DNA of 58,809 nucleotides from Isoptericola halalbus (GTDB taxonomy: Bacteria; Actinomycetota; Actinomycetes; Actinomycetales; Cellulomonadaceae). The stretch's first letter is position 1. Each line of letters opens with the position of its first letter. Made by a program: the position numbers and the translations under genes. The stretch spans positions 1 through 58,809 of the forward strand of contig VJZX01000019.1 in the NCBI GenBank assembly GCA_009663185.1, read 5' to 3'. The notes under the pieces were generated by a model. The model saw only the letters and a program-made list of their open reading frames with translations, was not told where the DNA came from and searched no databases. Positions 41,501-50,510 of this stretch are shown here, one piece after another.

Positions 41501-42790
41501 CCGACCCTCTACGGCGTCACCGACGGGTCCGGCCTGTACGTCGGCGGCAACCGTGCCCAGCGGATCGACGTCGCCGGCTGGGCCGACGTCGTCGCCTCCG
41601 ACAAGCAGTGGCCCGGCAACGGACTCAGCGCCGAGGAGGTCGGCTACCTGCTGTTCGACGGCGACGCCGACACGGCCGGCGACCTCAACTCGGGGGGCGC
41701 GTACTACACGCTGGACTTCGGCGAAGGCGCGTCCGTCGATCTCGACGAGACATTCCTCCTGCCGCGCTCCTGCTGCGTCAGCCGGGCCAACGGCGTCGTC
41801 GTCCAAGGCTCGAACGACAAGCAGTCCTGGACGACCCTGACCGATCCGGTGAGCGGCGCCAGCGCCGGCACCTGGACGCGTCGGACCGTCGCCGACGACA
41901 CGCACTACCGCTACTTCCGGATCTACAACCCGAACACCTGGAACGGCAACCTCGCCGAGGTCGAGCTCTACGGCGAGTTCACGTTCGACGACGCCTACTT
42001 CGAGTCGAGGGTGCGCGACACCAGCACCTCCACCAGAGCCAGCGCCTACCTGTACGAGGAGGAGGTCGCCCGCATCCGGGAGGTCCTCGGAAACGAGGAC
42101 GCCGACCGGGCCGCGCTCCTGCAAGACCTGATCGCGGCCGCGGACCTGCTCGTGCCGCAGGCGACGCTGTTCCCCGAGCTCGAGGTCCGGCCGTCGCAGG
42201 TGGTCGCGTCCAGCGTCTCGTGGGACGGCACGGCCGACGCTGCGGCCAACGGCTGGCGGGCTTTCGACGGCGACCCCACCACGTCGACCGACACGAAGAC
42301 CGCCACAGGCTGGGTGCAGGTCGACCTCGGGTCCGGCCGCGCCGTCGAGCTCTCGGGGGTGAAGTACCTGCCGCGCGCCAGCCACCCCCTGCGCGCCAAC
42401 GGAGCGCAGATCCAGGGCTCCAACGACGGCCAGAGCTGGGAGACGCTCGCGACGATCTCGGGCGTGACGAAGGCCGAGTGGGGCAGCGTGCCCGTCACGA
42501 GCACGAGCACGTTCCGCTACCTGCGGTACTACACGAGCAACTCGAACGCCAACATCGCGGAGCTCGTGTTCGTCGAGCGGGCGGTCGACCGTACCCTGCT
42601 CGACCTCCTGCTCGGCCGCGCCGCGCTCCTCGACGAGGCCGACTGGACCCCGGAGTCGTGGGGCACGCTCGCGGATGCCGTCACCGAGGGCGAAGCGCTC
42701 CTCGCGGACACCGAGGCGAGGCAGGGCACGGTGGACTCCGCGACCGACGCGATCGACGCCGCGATCGCCGGCCTGGTGGGACGTGCCTGA
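38534..42790 (+). CDS. Large secreted polysaccharide-lyase-like protein with discoidin-type modules
   Basis: A 1418-residue exported protein. The signal peptide (AVALAVTLALVLGVLQLAPAV) ends near PARAAEGA. Residues ~55-480 form an alginate-lyase-family (alpha/alpha-toroid) domain with FNGRFRADGQKAYTQAVMY, HRKNALDIVRIWAQ, FMNQHNYPLMGSMAG and HVEMGRDQAHGGGDITN. Beta-sandwich and cadherin/Ig-like segments follow, then at least three discoidin-like repeats (about 760-900, 1000-1150, 1210-1350). No LPxTG anchor or SLH domain is visible, and it ends in a short helical segment. Family members cleave uronic-acid polymers. ATG 38534 is used; ATG 38573 is a serious alternative because it begins the signal peptide directly. 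Confidence 0.8.
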   Translation: MRSLPAATGGDIGMPGRLRAVALAVTLALVLGVLQLAPAVVEPARAAEGAGSCDVQFHRTVSEQGFTHPGVGLTEPIIQNVREQIAAGAEPWTSSFEAMKSHPAAGESVRSSNAGSDPTKPASDAFNSQGFNGRFRADGQKAYTQAVMYALTGKEVHRKNALDIVRIWAQMDPAKYEYFTDSHIHTGVPLFRIVSAAELLRYTSCGEDEAYPWTDADTQALTENLIKPTIATFMSSPDHFMNQHNYPLMGSMAGAIFMDDTALYEEKVEWFTVNSTAKDRGFNGSIKWLLRWVDKNDKTGEPIDDPHVQHVEMGRDQAHGGGDITNFAVLSRMLLAQGTTVDPVDGTVSTAEDAVGPYEFLDDRILHAADYFWQFMLGHDPEWTPVAYAISPDGTIRDTYNHISGAYRGRYATASFWEIYYHYRFARGENLEQVAPFLAEAYAKRPGPLYYRGGGVNNSWGGMDGEGDSWLFAPAEAAGDSTPPLGDDPNIHEVEERYTHLAGDVEVGDGYVRMADGSKIAYLSGATNRPQLGFRVRTDGEALIHLGGGSRGNTVKRDSTVIVPDTGGEWRYVTAERSMGDILFIETEGAAVDIDHITIDAELTGPAFGEDAADRTVGWTGSAVAVDLAATAGEGTTYTATELPQGAALDRNTGTLTWTPGKAGSWTVTVAADDGTTVAARRVTLAAAKDRKGAIALASDGYDPNARYESATKAAFIDAREAALALHTKGTDSQFAAALTGLVAAVDGLRLLSPKTNVDGSLDYSVVVVSSTGGGNIGNWVDGDNQTGIWFGAAVNRSHTFDFGPDYRVSAKKFGFQSNIFADRLANSTMFGSDDGTTWTRITPGVTAFTQDFNTLDVAEEFEDVQFRYLKVQMLEPLPDVLYGKVRDLFEMNEFHIWGERHEIGNLIESASIASGDAIAGKVANGDTVDVTVTAKQPISAVSVNVMGKAAEATSTDGVTWTAAVLLDGVETGPVTLTVDYTGADGTAGPTLYGVTDGSGLYVGGNRAQRIDVAGWADVVASDKQWPGNGLSAEEVGYLLFDGDADTAGDLNSGGAYYTLDFGEGASVDLDETFLLPRSCCVSRANGVVVQGSNDKQSWTTLTDPVSGASAGTWTRRTVADDTHYRYFRIYNPNTWNGNLAEVELYGEFTFDDAYFESRVRDTSTSTRASAYLYEEEVARIREVLGNEDADRAALLQDLIAAADLLVPQATLFPELEVRPSQVVASSVSWDGTADAAANGWRAFDGDPTTSTDTKTATGWVQVDLGSGRAVELSGVKYLPRASHPLRANGAQIQGSNDGQSWETLATISGVTKAEWGSVPVTSTSTFRYLRYYTSNSNANIAELVFVERAVDRTLLDLLLGRAALLDEADWTPESWGTLADAVTEGEALLADTEARQGTVDSATDAIDAAIAGLVGRA

Positions 42791-42828
42791 CCGGGACGCC
42801 TCGACGAGATTCACCGCCTGACCGGCTC

Positions 42829-42855
42829 GCGGGCCGAGGTCACTCCTCGGCCCGC
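42829..42855. terminator. Bidirectional hairpin terminator between convergent genes
   Basis: A perfect 11-bp stem, GCGGGCCGAGG (42829-42839) with CCTCGGCCCGC (42845-42855), and a five-base loop. It separates the plus-strand lyase gene from the minus-strand symporter gene and can end both. Confidence 0.75.
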
Positions 42856-42869
42856 GGCCGCGGTCGGCG

Positions 42870-44414
42870 CTACACCTGGCCGCGTGCGGCGACCAGCTCG
42901 TCCTCCGGGGCGCGGCTCGTCCAGAAGGTGGCGCCGACGATACCCAGCGGCACCGGGTCGAAGACCGGGTCGAGCCCGAGCTTCTTCTGGCGCTCGTAGT
43001 CGTCCAGGGCCTTCAGTGCCGGCCGCTGCAGGATCAGGATCCCGATGATGTTGAGCCAGGCCATGAGCCCCACCCCGATGTCTCCGGCCGTCCAGGCCTC
43101 GTCGGCCGTGGTGACCGCGCCGATCACGACCGCCACGAGGATGAGCACCTGGAGCGCCATCGTCGTGAGTCGTCCGACGCTCGTGCGCAGCACCGGCAGG
43201 CGAAGCGTGGAGGTACGGCCGAGAACGAACCGCAGGTTCGTCTCGGCCATGTAGTAGTACGCGATGATCGTCGTCAGGCAGAAGAACGCCAGCGACACGG
43301 CGATGAACGAGGCGCCCACCCCGGGGAACAGGGTGTCGAAGCCGCTCTGCGCGTAGAGCGGACCGACCTCGGCCGAGGCCGCGAGCACGCCGCCGTCGGC
43401 GATCACCTCGCCGTCCGCCGAGCCGCCGGAGAATACCCGGTAGGCACCCGTCGAGAGGATGAGGAAGCCCGTCGTGGAGCAGATGAACAGCGTGTCGATG
43501 TACACGGCGAACGCCTGCACGAGTCCTTGCTTCGCCGGGTGCGAGACCTCGGCCGCGGCCGCAGCGTGCGGGCCGGTGCCCTGGCCGGCCTCGTTCGAGT
43601 AGATGCCACGCTTGACGCCCCACATCACCGCGAGTCCCACGATCGCGCCGAACGTCGAGTCAAGGCCGAACGCGCTCGAGACCACCTGCGCGATGACCCC
43701 CGGGATCTGCCCCGCGTTCGCGAAGACGATGACGAGGGAGACCAGGATGTACGCGACGGCCATGAACGGGACGACGACGGAAGCGAAGCCGGCGATGCGC
43801 TTCACGCCGCCGATGATGACGAAGGCGAGCACGATCACCATTCCGACTGCCACCGTCCACTTCGGGACGTCCCAGGCGTTGCTCATCGCGACTGCCATCG
43901 AGTTCGACTGCACGCCGGGCATCAGCAGGCCGCAGGCGAGCACCGTGACGGCGGCGAAGACGGCCGCGTAGACCTTGAAGAGCGTGGCTCTACGTGTGTG
44001 CGCCATCGCGCGGCTGAGGTAGTAGGCAGGTCCGCCGCGGTACTCGCCGGTGAGCGGATCGCGGGTCTTGTAGATCTGGCCGAGCGTGCACTCGATGAAG
44101 GAGGTGGATGCCCCGAGGAAGGCGACCGCCCACATCCAGAACATCGCGCCCGGTCCGCCAAACGCGATCGCCGTCGCGACGCCGGCGATGTTGCCCGTGC
44201 CCACACGGCCGGAGAGCGACATCGCGAGGGCCTGGAATGACGAGACCCCCGCGTCCGACTTCTTTCCGTGCGTGAGGAGCCGGATCATCTCCGGCACGTG
44301 CCTGACCTGCACGAAGCGTGAGCGCAGCGAGAAGTACACGCCTGCGGCGAGGCAGAGATAGACGAGCCAGTCGCTCCAGACGAACTCGTTGACGGTCTCG
44401 AGGAAGACACGCAT
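42870..44414 (-). CDS. Sodium:alanine/glycine symporter (AGCS family)
   Basis: A 514-residue transporter with about eleven helices. AGCS signatures: SLSGRVGTGNIAGVATAIAFGGPGAMFWMW, GGPAYYLSRA and MWGVKRGIYSNEAGQGTGPHAAAAAEVSHPAKQG. The family couples Na+ entry to uptake of alanine, glycine or D-amino acids. Its first-helix region is normal length. It lies downstream of the pectin-type operon on the same strand but 131 bp away, so it may be separately expressed. Confidence 0.94.
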   Translation of the reverse strand: MRVFLETVNEFVWSDWLVYLCLAAGVYFSLRSRFVQVRHVPEMIRLLTHGKKSDAGVSSFQALAMSLSGRVGTGNIAGVATAIAFGGPGAMFWMWAVAFLGASTSFIECTLGQIYKTRDPLTGEYRGGPAYYLSRAMAHTRRATLFKVYAAVFAAVTVLACGLLMPGVQSNSMAVAMSNAWDVPKWTVAVGMVIVLAFVIIGGVKRIAGFASVVVPFMAVAYILVSLVIVFANAGQIPGVIAQVVSSAFGLDSTFGAIVGLAVMWGVKRGIYSNEAGQGTGPHAAAAAEVSHPAKQGLVQAFAVYIDTLFICSTTGFLILSTGAYRVFSGGSADGEVIADGGVLAASAEVGPLYAQSGFDTLFPGVGASFIAVSLAFFCLTTIIAYYYMAETNLRFVLGRTSTLRLPVLRTSVGRLTTMALQVLILVAVVIGAVTTADEAWTAGDIGVGLMAWLNIIGILILQRPALKALDDYERQKKLGLDPVFDPVPLGIVGATFWTSRAPEDELVAARGQV

Positions 44415-44545
44415 CGATCAGGCCTCCGTGGACAGGCGGGCGCTCCCGCGCGGGATGGGTACGACCCCGCGATCCTGCCAGGTCGGTGTTTCGCCGTGAA
44501 AAATCCGGGGTTTCGCGGCGTGGCGCGGCGCACGGACGCCGAGGA

Positions 44546-45124
44546 CTACGGCATGCGCTCCGGCTCGTCGCCGGGGTCGACGTCGTAGGCAGGCAGCCCG
44601 TCGATGCTCGCCAGGTTCTTGCGACGCCGGTACTCGCGCGAGCCGACCGCGCCCTTGCGCTCGAAGTACGGCCCGAGCAGGTCACGCTCGCCCTCGTACG
44701 ACATGAGCGGCACACCCCAGCCGCAGCTGTCGGAGATGCGCTCGACGTCGACCACGATCACCGCGCGGGCGCCGGGCACCTCGGCGAACCGGCTCGCCAG
44801 CTCGGGGTACTCCTCGTCGTACAGCGTCACGACGCGGCCGGTCCCGTGGAGCCGGACGATGTTCGGCGGGCCCTCGAAGGCGCAGAACATCACGGTGATC
44901 CGGCCGTTCTCCCGCAGGTGCGCGATGGTCTCGCTGCCGCTGCCCGTGCCGTCGAGCCAGGCGAACGTGCGCTCGTCGAGCACCGCGAAGGTCCCCGGGA
45001 GCCCACGCGGCGAGACGTTGACGTGCCCGTCCGCCGCGAGCGGCGCCGTCGCGACGAAGAACATCCGCTGCCGCTCGACGAACTCGCGCAGCCGGCCGTC
45101 GATCCGTTCGTAGACCTTCCCCAT
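44546..45124 (-). CDS. Pyridoxamine-5'-phosphate-oxidase-fold flavoprotein
   Basis: A 192-residue PNPOx-like split-barrel protein: MFFVATAPLAADGHVNVSPRG, FAWLDGTGSGSETIAHLREN and VMFCAFEGPPNIVRLHGTG match the flavin/F420-binding family. These small cytosolic proteins reduce or bind FMN, F420 or haem; the exact substrate is unknown. It follows the alpha/beta hydrolase gene by 16 bases on the same strand. Length is typical. Confidence 0.85.
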   Translation of the reverse strand: MGKVYERIDGRLREFVERQRMFFVATAPLAADGHVNVSPRGLPGTFAVLDERTFAWLDGTGSGSETIAHLRENGRITVMFCAFEGPPNIVRLHGTGRVVTLYDEEYPELASRFAEVPGARAVIVVDVERISDSCGWGVPLMSYEGERDLLGPYFERKGAVGSREYRRRKNLASIDGLPAYDVDPGDEPERMP

Positions 45125-45140
45125 GGACGGATGCTGTCAC

Positions 45141-46052
45141 TCACGCCTCTCGGCCCGCCAGGTGCGCCCGGAGCGCGGGCAGGAGCGCGGGCCAGCACGC
45201 GGGCGGCGGCGCCTGGTGGCCCATCCCGTCGAGCTCGAGGAGCCGCGTCTGCGAGATCTCGGCTGCGAGCGCCGCGCCGTGCCCGGGGAACAGGGGGTCG
45301 TCCGAGCCGTGGACGACGAGCCTCGGCGCCGTGACGTCGGCGAGGCTCCCGCGCACCGGAGGACCGTCGTCGGCGAGGAGGTGGTTGCCGGCGGCGGCCG
45401 GGTCGAGCGTCCGACCGACCGCACGGGTCGCGACGGCGCGTGTGCGAGCCTCGACGAATCCGCGTTCCCTGCTCAGCGCGCGGTCCTCGGCGACGAGCGC
45501 CTCGACGACGGCGGACCGGTCGGCCGGGTCGGGTCCTGGCCGCGTCCAGAGCCCGTCCAGGGCCGGGGACGCCGGCGGCAGCGGGGTGGCGGGCGACGCG
45601 ACGGCGCGGGTCGTCGCGATCAGCGTGAGCGTCGCGACCCGGCGCGGGTGCTCGACGGCGAGCCGCTGCGCGAGGGCGCCGCCCATGGAGACTCCCATCA
45701 GGTGCGCGGCCCGGACGTCGAGCGAGTCGAGCACGCGCAGCGCGTCCTGCGCGAGGTCGGCACCGGTGTACGGCGGTTTGCCCGGAGGGTAGGTGGTGGA
45801 CCGGCCGGTGTCCCGGTGGTCGTAGCGCACGACGGAGAACCCGAGCGAGGCGATCGCCGCGCACAGGTCGGCGGGCCACCAGTCCATCGACGCCGCCAGT
45901 CCGCCGACGAGCAGCACCGTCGGGTCCGCCGGGTCGCCGACGGTCTGGAAGCACAGCCGCACGTCGCCGTCGTCGGCGAACCTGTCGGGGCCGAGCGCGT
46001 CGTCCGGTCGAATGTCCATGCGTACGAGACGCCGGGAGCCATGCGGACTCAT
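45141..46052 (-). CDS. Alpha/beta-hydrolase, TAP-like
   Basis: A 303-residue hydrolase: TVLLVGGLAASMDWW (oxyanion), VRYDHRDTGRSTTY, elbow LMGVSMGGALAQRL (GVSMG), RLVVHGSDDPLFPG (acid) and LELDGMGHQAP (His). ATG 46052 has GAGG eight bases upstream, inside the end of the lyase gene; an alternative ATG is 46019. Only 14 bases separate it from the YetA-like gene, so it is probably the tail of that operon. An esterase acting on acylated pectic fragments is possible but not shown. Confidence 0.8.
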   Translation of the reverse strand: MSPHGSRRLVRMDIRPDDALGPDRFADDGDVRLCFQTVGDPADPTVLLVGGLAASMDWWPADLCAAIASLGFSVVRYDHRDTGRSTTYPPGKPPYTGADLAQDALRVLDSLDVRAAHLMGVSMGGALAQRLAVEHPRRVATLTLIATTRAVASPATPLPPASPALDGLWTRPGPDPADRSAVVEALVAEDRALSRERGFVEARTRAVATRAVGRTLDPAAAGNHLLADDGPPVRGSLADVTAPRLVVHGSDDPLFPGHGAALAAEISQTRLLELDGMGHQAPPPACWPALLPALRAHLAGREA

Positions 46053-46066
46053 CGCCTGTGCCTCGA

Positions 46067-48703
46067 TCAGCCGGGCGGCAGCCGGTCTCCGATGAGCGCC
46101 AGGTTCTGGATCGTCGCGAGCCCGCACTGCGCGGCGTCGTTGGTCGACAGCGTGCGCGCCTCGTCCACCGGGCTCAGCACCTCGGGCGGGGAGATCCGCA
46201 CCGCGGTGAACGCATCGTCGCCCATGAACTCGCCCCCGCGGAAGTAGGCGCGCCAGGCCCGGTCGGCCAGCGCGTCGTCGCCGAGCCGGTGCGCCGCGTA
46301 CGCGGCGAGGCGTGAGTGCGCCTGCTCGAGGTTGGTGCCGGTGAGCACGGTGCCGAGCTCGGCCTCCTGCTCCGCGGGCTCCGCCAGGTAGAGCCGGCAG
46401 TACTGCAGCCAGGCGTCCCGGAACCCGGGAGCCTCGACGTCGCCGTCGTCGACGAGGTCCACGAGCTCGCTGCAGATCTCCACGAGGCCGAACACCGCCG
46501 ACAGGTGCGACACGGTCACGCGGTCGCGCGTGGTGTCGAGGCGCCCGGTGTCGAGGTCGTAGAGCGCCTCGCCCGTGAAGAACCCCTGGGGCAGTGCCCC
46601 GATGTCGGCCATCGTGCCGAGCAGCCGGTCGCGCGAGCGCTCGTCGCCCGTGAGCTCCCAGTCGGCCAGCCAGGTGGCCGCCAGCGCGCTCCAGTCGGTG
46701 CCGAGCCCGACGGCGAGCGCGCCGCGCTGCGGCGCGTACGTGGCGGCGTCGGGCCGGACCTTGCGCGTGGGGTCGAGCGCCAGGAACGTCGCGTCGGAGT
46801 CGCGCAGCTCGAGCATGAGGTCGCGCGTGTGCTCGTCGCCCGTGAGGAAGTAGCAGGGCCGCCGGTACGCGGGGGTCGAGATGCGCAGCTGCTTGGCGCT
46901 GCACCCCCAGTGCTGCACGTTGTGCCGGCTGCCGAGCCCCTTCCACGGGCCGAGGTGGTAGACGTCGACGTCGCCCGTGTGCCGTGTCATCCGCTCCGCG
47001 AGCCGGAAGACGTCGGCCCGACCGGTCCGCATGAACGACGTCCACAGCCACAGGTCGGGCGAGAGCTCGGAGTTGTCCCAGGCGTAGCCGCCGACGTCGT
47101 ACCGCCACGTGTGCCGGTCGCGGTCGTAGGCGTGCATGACGTCGCCGAAGTGCCAGAAGCCGTACCAGGACCGCTGGTCGACCTGACCGACGTAGAAGTC
47201 GAGCAGGAAGTCGAGCCGGTCCTCGAGCTCGGCCCGCTCGGGCGTGCTGCGGTCCGGCAGGTCCCAGTCGCCGAGCACGCGCGCGGCGTGCAGCGCCTCG
47301 GGGGTCGGGACCAGCTGCGGGCGCGTGGCGGTGCCGCGGGCCAGCCGGGCCAGCTCCGCCACGGGCGGCGTGGCCGGGTACGGCGTCACCGTGAGCTCGT
47401 GCGTGCGCCCGATGCCGTGCGCCGAGCCGAAGCCGGGCTCGTAGTCCTCGTAGGTGATGTCGAGTGCGTCGAGCTGGTCGGCGTGGTCCTGCTGCCCGAG
47501 CCCGCCGTGGTAGAACCGCAGGTCCATCGGCGCGGCGTCGGGCGACCACAACCAGACCGTGAGCGTCGCGACGTCGGACGCGGCATCGCTGACGTCGATC
47601 CCGGTGGGGTGGGACTGCCAGAAGCCCGTCAGCCCGACGGCGAGCCCGCCGCCGACATCGCCTATGTACGCGAGGCCGTCGGCGCGCGTGCCCTGCGCGA
47701 CGTCGATCCACGGCCGGTCGGGAGACGTGCGCTTGTGGATGGTGAACCCGTTCGCGCCTGGCTGGCGCAGCGAGTAGTCCGGCCAGCTGGGCACCCACCG
47801 CACGAGCCGCCCGACGTCGTGCCGCCAGGTCTCGGGAGGCGGCGTCGGGCGCCCGGCGAGCTGCGCGGTACGGACCTCGGCGCCCGGGTCGCGGCGCAGG
47901 CCTGTCAGGCCCTGGACGGCCTCGCGCAGGAACCCGCCGTCCGCGCCCGCGAGGCGTACATGCCGGTCGTACGGCGCGGCCCGCAGGGGCACGGTGAATC
48001 GCAGGCCGAGCGAGCAGAGGAAGTCACGGTCGGGGTCGCCGTCCCAGACGAACGAGTGCACGACGCGGAACGTCGGCGCACCCGCGGCGAAGACGAGCCG
48101 GAGCGTGAACGGCAGCCACTCGCGCCCGCCGTCGTCCTCGCGGTGCGCTCCCGTCACGCGCACGACGGCACGGACCGGGCCCGCCTGCTCGACGACGCAC
48201 CCCGTGACGATGCCGACGGCGTCCCGGCGGTCACGGTGGGATTGCTCGGGGTGGTCCTGGCGGCTCGAGACGAGCCGCCCGGCGCACGCCACCTCGGCGT
48301 CCCCCACGTGGACCGAGCGCACGACGTCCTGCCCGGACCGGCCGACCACGACGCGCGCCGCGCCGGTGTCGACCGTGACACCGGCGCGGTCCTCTGTGAC
48401 CCGCACCGCGAGACCCTGCGCGGGGGCCGGTGACCCGGCGTGCACCACCCGGTACCCTGGCTCGGGCACGCGGCTGGCTCCCAGCGCGACGCCCGACCAC
48501 TTCACGCTGCCGTCCGGCCACGTCGCGAGCGGCCAGCACTGCGCCGGAACGGGCGAGCCTGCGGCGTCGAGCACCCGTAGCCCCGCGGCGTCGGGCACGA
48601 CGCCGCGGAGGAGCGGGACGCCGCACGTGACGCCCGCGATACCGAGGTCGGCGGGGACGTCGTCGAGCCAGCGCAGGGGGACGTCTACCTCCGATGCCGT
48701 CAT
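46067..48703 (-). CDS. yetA: Exo-rhamnogalacturonan lyase, PL26 (PcRGLX/YetA-like)
   Basis: An 878-residue, signal-less protein matching the YetA/PcRGLX three-domain layout: N-terminal barrel (VPLRWLDDVPADLGIAGVTCGVPLLRG, WPDGSVKWSGVA), central beta-sandwich, and C-terminal alpha/alpha toroid (YGFWHFGDVMHAYDRDRHTWRYDVGGYAWDNSE, HNVQHWGCSAKQ). PL26 enzymes cut rhamnogalacturonan-I from its end, releasing unsaturated GalA-Rha. Cytosolic location agrees with oligosaccharide import by this operon. The second ATG (48703) is preferred over 48712 because GGGGGAG is nine bases upstream. Family assignment is from remembered sequence features. Confidence 0.8.
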   Translation of the reverse strand: MTASEVDVPLRWLDDVPADLGIAGVTCGVPLLRGVVPDAAGLRVLDAAGSPVPAQCWPLATWPDGSVKWSGVALGASRVPEPGYRVVHAGSPAPAQGLAVRVTEDRAGVTVDTGAARVVVGRSGQDVVRSVHVGDAEVACAGRLVSSRQDHPEQSHRDRRDAVGIVTGCVVEQAGPVRAVVRVTGAHREDDGGREWLPFTLRLVFAAGAPTFRVVHSFVWDGDPDRDFLCSLGLRFTVPLRAAPYDRHVRLAGADGGFLREAVQGLTGLRRDPGAEVRTAQLAGRPTPPPETWRHDVGRLVRWVPSWPDYSLRQPGANGFTIHKRTSPDRPWIDVAQGTRADGLAYIGDVGGGLAVGLTGFWQSHPTGIDVSDAASDVATLTVWLWSPDAAPMDLRFYHGGLGQQDHADQLDALDITYEDYEPGFGSAHGIGRTHELTVTPYPATPPVAELARLARGTATRPQLVPTPEALHAARVLGDWDLPDRSTPERAELEDRLDFLLDFYVGQVDQRSWYGFWHFGDVMHAYDRDRHTWRYDVGGYAWDNSELSPDLWLWTSFMRTGRADVFRLAERMTRHTGDVDVYHLGPWKGLGSRHNVQHWGCSAKQLRISTPAYRRPCYFLTGDEHTRDLMLELRDSDATFLALDPTRKVRPDAATYAPQRGALAVGLGTDWSALAATWLADWELTGDERSRDRLLGTMADIGALPQGFFTGEALYDLDTGRLDTTRDRVTVSHLSAVFGLVEICSELVDLVDDGDVEAPGFRDAWLQYCRLYLAEPAEQEAELGTVLTGTNLEQAHSRLAAYAAHRLGDDALADRAWRAYFRGGEFMGDDAFTAVRISPPEVLSPVDEARTLSTNDAAQCGLATIQNLALIGDRLPPG

Positions 48704-48743
48704 CCTGGCCATCTCCCCCTTCGGTGCTCAGTCGCGGGCTCGT

Positions 48744-50510
48744 TCAGTCCCGGGCTCGGGCCGCCGGAATCGCGTGCCGACGGCGGTAGGAGTCGAAGGC
48801 CTGCCGCACCGTCTCGTACGCCAGCTTGGGGCGCCTGTACTCGTCGACGACGCCCTTGTTGTTCCGGGTGCGCGGGCGCTCCCGGAACAAGCCCTCGGTC
48901 ACGCGGCAGTCGGCGAACTGCCAGATGTAGACGCCGGTGACCTCCTCGAGCCCGCACACGTGCCCGAGCTGCTCGGAGAGGATGTCGGCCTGGCGCTCCT
49001 CGCTCCACTTCGGGCGGCGGGTGTCCCGGAACCCCGGGATCGCGCCCGCACCGATCTCGCTCACGATGAGCGGCTTCCCGCCGCCGGGGGAGGAGCGCAC
49101 GAAGTCGAGAACCTCGCCCATGTACTCGGCCACGCCGGCGGCCCTGTACCACAGCGGGTAGACGTTCACCGAGACGATGTCGGGCAGGTCGAGACAGATG
49201 TCGGTCGGGAAGTTGCAGGTGGCCGACGTCGTCGGACGGCTCGGGTCCAGCTCGCGCAGCCGCTCGTACATCGATACGTAGATGGACCGCCCGTACTCGG
49301 TGTTGCTCTCGTACTCGTTGAGGATGCCCCACGTGTAGATCGACGGGTGGTTGAAGTGCTGAGTGACCATTTCCGTCAGGCTGGTCAGCGACTGACCGAG
49401 GAAGCGCGGGTTGTGCTCGTCCTCCGGTCCGCGTGCGTGCGCCTCCTCCCAGACCAGCAGCCCGAGCTCGTCGCACAGGTCGAGGAAGCGCTCGTCGTTC
49501 GGGTAGTGCGAGGTGCGCACGCTCGTCGCCCCGAGGTCCCGGAGGATGTTGAGGTCACGCATCATGGCCTCGACCGGCAGGGCGCACCCGAACACCGGGT
49601 CGTCCTCGTGCCGGTTGAAGCCGACGAACCGGATCGGCTCGTCGTTCAGGAGCACCGTGTCGCCCTCGACCCGGACGTCGCGGAAGCCGAACCGGTCGAT
49701 CAGGTCGTCGACCTCGCTGCCGTCCTGGACGAGCACGGCCTGGACGTACGTCAGGTGCGGGGCGTCGGGGGTCCACGGGACGGCGTCGGGGACGTCGAGG
49801 ACGCACCGGTAGACGAGCGGGTCCTCGGTCGCGTCGGCGGCGGTCAGCGTGCGGACGTCACGGCCGTCGAGACGCAGGACGATCCCGTCCACCGTTCCCG
49901 GCTCGCCCGTGCCGAGGCGCTCGCGGCAGCTCGCGACGCGGACCTCGACGCGCGCCCGCCAGGCGCCGTCCTGCCGGATCGGCGTCACGTGGATCCAGTC
50001 GACGTACCGCTCGGGCACGAGCTCGGCGAGAACCGGCCGGGTGACACCCCCGTAGCTGTAGTAGTCGTTCTCGCGGTGCAGCGCGGACCGTTCCGAGAAC
50101 CGGTTGTCGGCGTCGATCGTGATCGTCCGCGGACCTGGGCGGTGCTCGATCAGCCCGTCGAACGCGGTGAAGGCGTCCTCGTGGTGCGCCACGGGCGTGC
50201 CGTCGACGGACACGTCGGCCATGTGGCTCACGCCCTTGCACGCCACCCTGAGGTAGCGCTCGTCGTCGTGCGAGCCCTCGAGCGATCCCGCGTCGAAGGT
50301 CCGCTCGTACCGCGCGACGCCACGGAACGTCTCCGCCCCGGGGATCGACTCCACGCAGCTCGGGACGAGCACGCGCACGGTACGCCCGCCGGCGAGCGTG
50401 TCCACGGGTGGGTCGCCCGCACCGTCACCGGCACCGTCCAGCGTGACCGTCCATAGCCCGTCCAGCTCCTGGAGGGGCCGGATGTCGTGCGTGCTGAAGA
50501 GCCGTTCCAT
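48744..50510 (-). CDS. Glycoside hydrolase family 2 beta-uronidase (glucuronidase-like)
   Basis: A 588-residue GUS-type enzyme: jelly roll (about 1-170, ending NDYYSYGGVTRPV), Ig-like domain, barrel with VRTSHYPNDERFLDLCDELG. Acid/base Glu in TWGILNEYES, nucleophile Glu in LIVSEIGAGAIPG. The tail carries WQFADCRV and the N-x-K motif (RNNKG) that clamps the uronate carboxylate in beta-glucuronidases. It should remove beta-linked glucuronate or galacturonate from pectic fragments. ATG 50510 is used; GTG 50513 is in frame directly before it. It overlaps the 18-codon ORF. Confidence 0.87.
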   Translation of the reverse strand: MERLFSTHDIRPLQELDGLWTVTLDGAGDGAGDPPVDTLAGGRTVRVLVPSCVESIPGAETFRGVARYERTFDAGSLEGSHDDERYLRVACKGVSHMADVSVDGTPVAHHEDAFTAFDGLIEHRPGPRTITIDADNRFSERSALHRENDYYSYGGVTRPVLAELVPERYVDWIHVTPIRQDGAWRARVEVRVASCRERLGTGEPGTVDGIVLRLDGRDVRTLTAADATEDPLVYRCVLDVPDAVPWTPDAPHLTYVQAVLVQDGSEVDDLIDRFGFRDVRVEGDTVLLNDEPIRFVGFNRHEDDPVFGCALPVEAMMRDLNILRDLGATSVRTSHYPNDERFLDLCDELGLLVWEEAHARGPEDEHNPRFLGQSLTSLTEMVTQHFNHPSIYTWGILNEYESNTEYGRSIYVSMYERLRELDPSRPTTSATCNFPTDICLDLPDIVSVNVYPLWYRAAGVAEYMGEVLDFVRSSPGGGKPLIVSEIGAGAIPGFRDTRRPKWSEERQADILSEQLGHVCGLEEVTGVYIWQFADCRVTEGLFRERPRTRNNKGVVDEYRRPKLAYETVRQAFDSYRRRHAIPAARARD

